19,202 nt of DNA from Melioribacteraceae bacterium (GTDB lineage: Bacteria; Bacteroidota; Ignavibacteria; Ignavibacteriales; Melioribacteraceae), in contig JALNXG010000070.1 in NCBI GenBank assembly GCA_023230485.1, positions 1 to 19,202 of the forward strand, written 5' to 3'. The position numbers and the translations under genes were made by a program. The notes below the pieces were generated by a model, which searched no databases, had not been told where the DNA came from, and was given only the letters and a program-made list of their open reading frames with translations. Numbering within the stretch: position 1 is the first letter of the stretch; each line of letters begins with the position of its first letter. Positions 14,686 through 19,202 of the stretch are shown here, piece after piece.

Positions 14686-14754
14686 GTATTATGATTTGCT
14701 TTAGCATTACCGACTTGAGAAATTAAGATCAATAATTTTCTTTATTAGCTAATT

Positions 14755-15513
14755 TCACTTTTTCTCGGCATTCTGTTTTTCCCATACTTTCATATAAGTG
14801 AGCATATTAGTCATGCTATGAATCAATGAAACCATTAATCCATGAACACCATCTTTATATCCTTTTCGCGAAATAAACTGATTCAAAAATGCAGCAAATG
14901 GATGCAGCACTAAATCACTGGACTTAATCCTTTTTCCTTTATATTTTTCTTCTGCTTCGAGTGTAGAATAATGATTGATCTTGTTAATGGTTTCCGTAAT
15001 AGAACTATGAGTAAAATGGATCAAATCATTTTTTAATTTCCCTCTTTCCCCCTCAGTCTCATACCCTTCATGCACTTTTCTATCGGTAACTTTTGTTATA
15101 CTCTTCTTAAATAGTCTTAATTGATAATCTGGATACCATTTGCAGGTTGTTATATGCTTACCAAGAAAATAATTCCGTCGAGGGATGTAATATGAATCAT
15201 TTTTCGGATTATCGTTAAGAAACGCAAGGATTTCCTCTTGGAGTTCCGGAGTTACTCTTTCATCAGCATCAAGAGCCAATACCCATTCATTTTTTACTTT
15301 GCTATTCCCAAATTTTCTCTGCTCCGAAAATCCATTCCATTTATTCTGATAAACATTTGGAGTATATTCTAAGGCAATATTGAATGTATTATCTGTACTA
15401 AAAGAATCAATTACAACAATCTCATCAGCCCATTTAGCTGATTCCAAGCAGTCCCGAATATTTTTTTCTTCATTACCGGCAATTATTAAAACCGATATCG
15501 GATTCTTTTTCAT
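14755..15513 (-). CDS. Family 2 glycosyltransferase, WaaE/KdtX-like
   Basis: 252-residue cytoplasmic or membrane-associated sugar transferase of the GT-A fold, most like the LPS-core beta-glucosyltransferase group often called WaaE or KdtX. Visible features are SVLIIAGNEEKNIRDCL at the N-terminus, the nucleotide-sugar motif EIVVIDSFSTDNT around Asp36, the metal-binding motif LALDADERV (Asp82, Asp84), and the family block WYPDYQLRLFKK followed by KVHEGY. No strong membrane helix is present. It is the last gene of a leftward run, nine bases after prfB, with ATG at 15513. The acceptor is unknown and no other LPS genes are in the window, so the link to LPS core is an inference from family resemblance. 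Confidence 0.83.
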   Translation of the reverse strand: MKKNPISVLIIAGNEEKNIRDCLESAKWADEIVVIDSFSTDNTFNIALEYTPNVYQNKWNGFSEQRKFGNSKVKNEWVLALDADERVTPELQEEILAFLNDNPKNDSYYIPRRNYFLGKHITTCKWYPDYQLRLFKKSITKVTDRKVHEGYETEGERGKLKNDLIHFTHSSITETINKINHYSTLEAEEKYKGKRIKSSDLVLHPFAAFLNQFISRKGYKDGVHGLMVSLIHSMTNMLTYMKVWEKQNAEKK

Positions 15514-15522
15514 TAATCACCA

Positions 15523-16624
15523 TTAATTTTTTGTAAACTGCAATAAAAATTCTTTTATAAACCCATTCAATTCACCATCCATTACACCCTGCGTATCGGA
15601 AGTCTCAAAATCAGTTCGATGATCTTTCACAAGATTATAAGGATGAAAAACATAAGAACGGATTTGACTTCCCCATTCAATTCTCATTTTGCTTTTCTCA
15701 ATTTCATCAAGCTCAGCGACCTGTTTTTCTCTCTCTAATTGATATAGCTTCGATTTAAGCATCCTCATTGCATTTGCCTTGTTCTGACCTTGGGAACGCT
15801 CACTTTGGCACGCAGCTACCGTATTTGTGGGTATATGGGTGATTCTAACTGCTGTCTCAACTTTATTAACGTTCTGCCCGCCTTTTCCGCCTGAACGATA
15901 AGTATCAATTCTCAAATCCGCTGGATTAATATCAATCTCAATTGTATCATCAATTTCAGGAATTACAAAACATGCAGCAAAGGAAGTATGTCTTCTTTTA
16001 TTTGCATCGAATGGAGAAATACGCACCAAGCGATGAACACCGTTTTCTGCCTTGAGATATCCATACGCAAAATCGCCTTCGATACTCAAAGTTGCACTTT
16101 TAATTCCCGCACCGTCTCCATCGAGTATATCAACTATCGTAACTTTATAACCATTCTTTTCGCAATATCTAACATACATTCTTAAGAGCATTTCCGCCCA
16201 ATCCTGTGCCTCCGTGCCGCCCGCACCCGAATTTATTGTCAGTATGCAGTTCTTATCATCATCCTTACCGCTTAACATCCCTTTCAATTCAACTTTCTCA
16301 ATCTCGCGAACTAATTCCGCCATTTCTGAATCGATCTCATCTTGAAAAGAATCATCTTTTTCTTCGGCGGCTAATTGGGCAAGTTCTCCCAAATGCTCAT
16401 ATTTTTCATGCAATTTATTCCATGGGTCAACCCAGTTCTGCAATACCTTTGCTTGCTGAAGCATTGATTGTGCATTTTTCTGATCGTCCCAAAATTTTGG
16501 TGCTTCGGAATGTCTTTGTATTTCGGCTATCTGATTTTCTTTGTCATCTAACTTAAAGATAACCTCGTAGATTAGTTAAACGGGAATTTATCTCTGATAG
16601 ATACTTTATCTGTTCTTCGTACAT
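15523..16624 (-). CDS. prfB: Peptide chain release factor 2, with programmed +1 frameshift
   Basis: Release factor that ends translation at UGA and UAA. Translation starts at ATG 16624, with AAGGAG six bases before it, and runs 23 codons to ...LRGYL and an in-frame TAA (16555-16553). A +1 slip at CTT gives LKLDDKENQ and continues through WDDQKNAQSMLQQ to the end, 366 residues in all, against 365 in E. coli. The SPF tripeptide that reads the stop codon (ISPFDANKRRHTSF) and the GGQ loop (SGGKGGQNVNKVETAVRITH) are both intact. The ATG at 16464 lies inside the second frame and would lose the conserved N-terminal domain, so it is not the start. It sits downstream of miaA (59-base gap) and upstream of a glycosyltransferase. 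The UAA at the shift site is atypical. Confidence 0.93.
16552..16567 (-). promoter_or_regulatory. prfB programmed +1 frameshift site with UAA stop
   Basis: Read leftward, the site is CGA GGT TAT CTT TAA G. It has the conserved Arg-Gly-Tyr-Leu coding context, an internal SD-like GAGG (16566-16563) at near-standard distance from the slippery CTT (16558-16556), and a stop in the A site (16555-16553). In the textbook site the stop is UGA followed by C; here it is UAA followed by G. A +1 slip of leucyl-tRNA from CUU to UUU restores the RF2 frame at AAG. Confidence 0.88.
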
Positions 16625-16683
16625 TTATCTCTCCTTAATATTCATTTTCTTTTTTCTTAAAATATGCAATCAAACTGCTATCT

Positions 16684-17610
16684 TCAATTATTATGTAATT
16701 CTTTTTCTATCGAGTATGCAGCTTCTTCTAGATCATTCACTAAATCAACTTTTATCCATTTAATTTCTTTATCAGCATTAAACCAAGTCATCTGCCGTTT
16801 TGCAAACCGTCTCGTATTTCTTTTGATTAATTCAATTGCTCTATCAAAGCTAATTTCCCCATTTAAGCAAGAGATGATTTCTTTATAGCCGACAGTATTA
16901 AGTGAGTTTATCTCTTTGCCATAACCCATTTCAAGTATTGATTTTACTTCATTATATAGACCTTCTTCAATCATTTTATCTACGCGCTCTTCGATATTTT
17001 TATATAACAATTCTCTATCCCAAAGGATTGCATATTTAATAAATTGATAAGGTATTTCTCTCTTTTGTTCTTTATGCAATTCCCATATCGGTCTGCCCGT
17101 TACATGGAATACTTCAAGAGCTCTGATTACTCTTTTCCAATTCTGCGGAAGCATCTTAGAAGCACTTACCGGATCAACTTTTTTTAATTCGCTATATAAA
17201 AATTCATTACCTGAACTTTCTCTAATTTCTCTTAACTCGGTAGAATATTTTTCATTATTGGCGGGTTCATTAAAGATACCATCCGTTAATGCTTTTATAT
17301 ATAATCCTGAACCACCTGCAACTATTGGAATTTTTCCATTGCACGAAAGCTCGTCAATAATTTTTAAAGATTCTATTTCAAAAATACTCGCATTAAAAAC
17401 TTCATCAGGATTTAAGCAATCGATAAAATGATGTTTTATTTTTGATAATTCTTCGCTGCTCGGCTTGGCAGTGCCGATAGAAAGATGACGAAAAACCTGC
17501 CGACTATCGGCGGATATTATCTCGCTTCCGATCATCTTTGCAAGTTTTAATGATAAAATGGTCTTACCCGAACAAGTAGGACCGGCAATTATGATTACCC
17601 TATTTTCCAA
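16684..17610 (-). CDS. miaA: tRNA dimethylallyltransferase
   Basis: Adds a dimethylallyl group to A37 of tRNAs that read UNN codons, the first step toward ms2i6A. 308 residues, the usual length. The P-loop is GPTCSGKT (10-17), with Cys where Ala is more common. It is followed by the substrate motif SADSRQVFRHLSIGTAKP, a DxxNPDEVFNASIFE block, the PIVAGGSGLYIKAL motif, and the C-terminal tRNA-binding segment NTRRFAKRQMTWF. The start overlaps the end of pcm by 16 bases, suggesting translational coupling. It lies in a leftward run pcm-miaA-prfB, all concerned with translation or protein quality. Confidence 0.95.
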   Translation of the reverse strand: MENRVIIIAGPTCSGKTILSLKLAKMIGSEIISADSRQVFRHLSIGTAKPSSEELSKIKHHFIDCLNPDEVFNASIFEIESLKIIDELSCNGKIPIVAGGSGLYIKALTDGIFNEPANNEKYSTELREIRESSGNEFLYSELKKVDPVSASKMLPQNWKRVIRALEVFHVTGRPIWELHKEQKREIPYQFIKYAILWDRELLYKNIEERVDKMIEEGLYNEVKSILEMGYGKEINSLNTVGYKEIISCLNGEISFDRAIELIKRNTRRFAKRQMTWFNADKEIKWIKVDLVNDLEEAAYSIEKELHNN

Positions 17611-18233
17611 CCTTCCCTACCGATTAGTGGAACAAATGAAAAATCGGGAACAATTGTAGTCTTAAAACTATCCTCGCCTGTTTTTTGGAGTATATGCATT
17701 TGCTGTGATTTCCTATCTCCAACCGGAATAATAAGTTTGCCCCCCGGTGCTAATTGTTTTTTCAGGTTAGTAGGAATTTCCGGTCCGCCTGCTGTTACTA
17801 ATATCCCATTATAAGGAGCAAATTCATTCCATCCTAAAGTGCCATCACTGCATCTTAATGCAATTCTATAACCTAATTTATCGAATAACTGCGAAGTCCT
17901 CAAATACAAATCATGATTCCGTTCGATTGAATAAACTTTGGCTCCGAGATAATGTAGTAATACGGATTGATAACCGGAACCGGTTCCGATTTCTAAAATT
18001 TTATCTCCGGATTGAGGATTCATTACTTGAGTCATAAAAGCTACTGTATATGGCTGCGAAATAGTTTGGTCGAAGCCGATTGGCAGAGCATTATCAACAT
18101 ACGCATGCCCATGCAATGCCTGCGGTATAAATAGGTGTCTTTCAACTTCTAAAAACGCCTTTAAAACTCTTTCGTTAGTAATCCCCTTCTCTTTAAGGGT
18201 CAATATTAATTCTTGTCGTTCTTTTTCGTACAT
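17595..18233 (-). CDS. pcm: Protein-L-isoaspartate O-methyltransferase
   Basis: SAM-dependent enzyme that methylates isoaspartyl residues in aged proteins so they can be repaired. 212 residues, normal length. It shows the family start helix and VERHLFIP, the substrate motif DQTISQPY (55-62) with the active-site serine, SAM motif I ILEIGTGSGYQ (79-89), the acidic loop SIERN, and LAPGGKLIIPVG with the post-III region. The start is ATG 18233. It is the first gene of the leftward run and diverges from the UPF0316 gene across 61 bases, where a weak leftward pair TTGCAA-17-TTTACT is the only promoter-like match. Confidence 0.94.
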   Translation of the reverse strand: MYEKERQELILTLKEKGITNERVLKAFLEVERHLFIPQALHGHAYVDNALPIGFDQTISQPYTVAFMTQVMNPQSGDKILEIGTGSGYQSVLLHYLGAKVYSIERNHDLYLRTSQLFDKLGYRIALRCSDGTLGWNEFAPYNGILVTAGGPEIPTNLKKQLAPGGKLIIPVGDRKSQQMHILQKTGEDSFKTTIVPDFSFVPLIGREGWKIG

Positions 18234-18294
18234 TTGCTTAAAGTAAATTATTTAATGCGTTAATTTGCAAAAAAAATCGGGGAATAGATAATAA

Positions 18295-18819
18295 ATGGAA
18301 ATAATTGCTGCCCTTTCAGGTGCCTTCTTAATAATGGTAATGAGAATTTGTGATGTTACAATCGGAACTTTCAGAACTTTATTGGTAGTTCAGGGTAAGA
18401 AATATGAGGCAGCGGTTGCCGGTTTCTTTGAAGTGCTTATTTGGATTTTTGCAATGCGTTATATTGTGGATAATATGGATAAAAATATTAACCTTTTCGG
18501 TTATGCTATCGGTTTTGCTCTCGGTAATGTACTGGGTATCACTTTAGAACAATATTTTGCTATTGGATATGTTCAAGTTAATATTATCTCTCTTCATTTT
18601 GCTGATAAAATAGCCTCGGAATTAAGAAGGCTAAAATATGGAGTTACCGTCTTACCTGCTGAAGGAGGTTCTGGTGGACAATCAATATTAATCGTTTTTT
18701 CTAAACGGAAATATCAAAAGAAATTAATTGAAACTGTTGAAAGGTTAGATCAACATGCTTTTATAACAATAAATCAGGCGCGTCCATATAGAGGATTCTT
18801 CCACGCCTCCAGGAAATAA
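18295..18819 (+). CDS. UPF0316 membrane protein (DUF5698 plus DUF2179)
   Basis: 174-residue protein of the UPF0316 family, function unknown. The N-terminal DUF5698 region has three hydrophobic segments at about 4-20, 38-58 and 66-86, including RICDVTIGTFRTLLVVQGKK, a family hallmark. The C-terminal DUF2179 domain (about 100-165) is soluble, with GVTVLPAEGGSGGQSILIV and a final beta/alpha stretch. DUF2179 domains recur in predicted membrane transporters (YitT family) and are suspected to bind small ligands; that link is an inference. The start is ATG 18295, without a clear Shine-Dalgarno sequence. It appears to be a single gene, divergent from pcm. Confidence 0.88.
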   Translation: MEIIAALSGAFLIMVMRICDVTIGTFRTLLVVQGKKYEAAVAGFFEVLIWIFAMRYIVDNMDKNINLFGYAIGFALGNVLGITLEQYFAIGYVQVNIISLHFADKIASELRRLKYGVTVLPAEGGSGGQSILIVFSKRKYQKKLIETVERLDQHAFITINQARPYRGFFHASRK

Positions 18820-18896
18820 TTTTTTTTAATATATATTCATTTACATAGCGGATTTCGTTAAAAACCGTTATAATTAATTAAATAAAAGTGTCCCCT

Positions 18897-19202
18897 ATGA
18901 AAAATATTATAATAATTTTGGCTATAAGTTTATTCTCGATCAGTTGTACTGAAAAGGTTGTTGAACCAGAAATAGTAGCTTTCAAAGTTGCCGGAAAGAT
19001 TATTTATAAAAATACACCTGTAGAAAATGCTACTATATCCTTAAATGAATTGCAAAACTATACCACTCAGTCTGATGCGAATGGTAATTTTCTTATTAGT
19101 AATGTACCCAAAGCGACTTATGATCTAAAAATTCAGAAAACATTTATCGATGGCTCCTATTTATCTACAACTTCATCTCTTGATGTTAATAATGATATTT
19201 AC
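18897..19202 (+). CDS. Lipoprotein with carboxypeptidase-regulatory-like domain (partial)
   Basis: The first 102 codons of a gene that runs off the window. A short signal sequence with a hydrophobic core ends in a lipobox, LFSISC, with Cys17 as the lipidated residue, so it is a predicted lipoprotein and a likely Lol client. Residues about 29-98 look like a carboxypeptidase-regulatory-like beta-sandwich: VAGKIIYKNTPVENATISL, then TQSDANGNFLISNVP and ATYDLKI, the usual pattern of G-x-V/I, variable loop, D-x-x-G-x-F. Such domains often lie at the start of larger surface proteins. TATAAT at 18869-18874 is a possible -10 box with no good -35. No Shine-Dalgarno sequence precedes ATG 18897. Confidence 0.72.
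   Translation, partial: MKNIIIILAISLFSISCTEKVVEPEIVAFKVAGKIIYKNTPVENATISLNELQNYTTQSDANGNFLISNVPKATYDLKIQKTFIDGSYLSTTSSLDVNNDIY

Noticed and set aside
15523..16464. prfB starting at the in-frame ATG 16464 as a shortened release factor
   Set aside because: The frame stays open and conserved upstream to the slippery CTT, and a 23-codon first segment with a strong AAGGAG site precedes it, so the full frameshifted gene is the better model.
16206..16556. Rightward 116-codon open frame opposite prfB
   Set aside because: It is antisense to a well-conserved gene, has no recognisable domain and is explained by codon bias of the opposite strand.
1..19202. CRISPR array, insertion sequence, prophage or defence island
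   Set aside because: No regularly spaced repeats, transposase, integrase or known defence genes were seen. The tRNA pair at the left end shows no partial duplicate that would mark an attachment site.

Overview
The window is AT-rich chromosomal DNA that looks like a member of the Ignavibacteria, or a near relative in the Bacteroidota/Chlorobiota group. This assignment is an inference from gene content and style. The signs are a two-subunit 2-oxoglutarate:ferredoxin oxidoreductase, a LolCDE-type lipoprotein export set, two predicted lipoproteins, a PspC/toastrack envelope-stress pair, and mixed Shine-Dalgarno use (strong at korB and prfB, absent at several other genes). No phage, insertion sequence or CRISPR array is visible. 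Most genes are housekeeping.

Layout, left to right. Two tRNA genes, Pro(UGG) then Arg(UCU), are read leftward. They diverge from a rightward operon of two LolC/LolE-type permeases and a LolD ATPase, and the divergent promoters appear to sit back to back on a shared palindrome near 280-294. LolD ends tail-to-tail, with a 4-base overlap, against a leftward pair: a DHH/DHHA1 phosphoesterase (NrnA type) and an M17 leucyl aminopeptidase. A perfect 14-bp hairpin at 5950-5981 closes the leftward korA-korB operon. Between korA and the leftward glutamine-dependent nadE lies a 343-base gap holding the decayed C-terminal half of a thioredoxin-like gene.

From about 11 kb the genes turn rightward. A PspC-domain protein and a LiaF-like toastrack membrane protein follow an excellent candidate ECF sigma factor promoter. 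Next come an unrecognised probable outer-membrane beta-barrel protein and a lipoprotein of the S41 peptidase family. An intergenic stretch with three inverted repeats (14534-14754) separates these from a leftward run read as pcm, miaA, prfB and a WaaE-like glycosyltransferase. The window closes rightward with a UPF0316 (DUF2179) membrane protein and the start of a lipoprotein with a carboxypeptidase-regulatory-like domain, cut by the window edge.

The most unusual observation is in prfB. The RF2 gene is split by a programmed +1 frameshift site of otherwise standard design, but its in-frame stop is UAA followed by G instead of the near-universal UGA followed by C. Because RF1 also reads UAA, the classical RF2-only feedback should be altered. 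Other points worth a look are the thioredoxin relic, the G9 tract inside the catalytic DHHA1 motif of nrnA, the ECF-type promoter of the psp-like pair, and the structured gap at 14.6 kb. I did not find a convincing novel multi-gene system.
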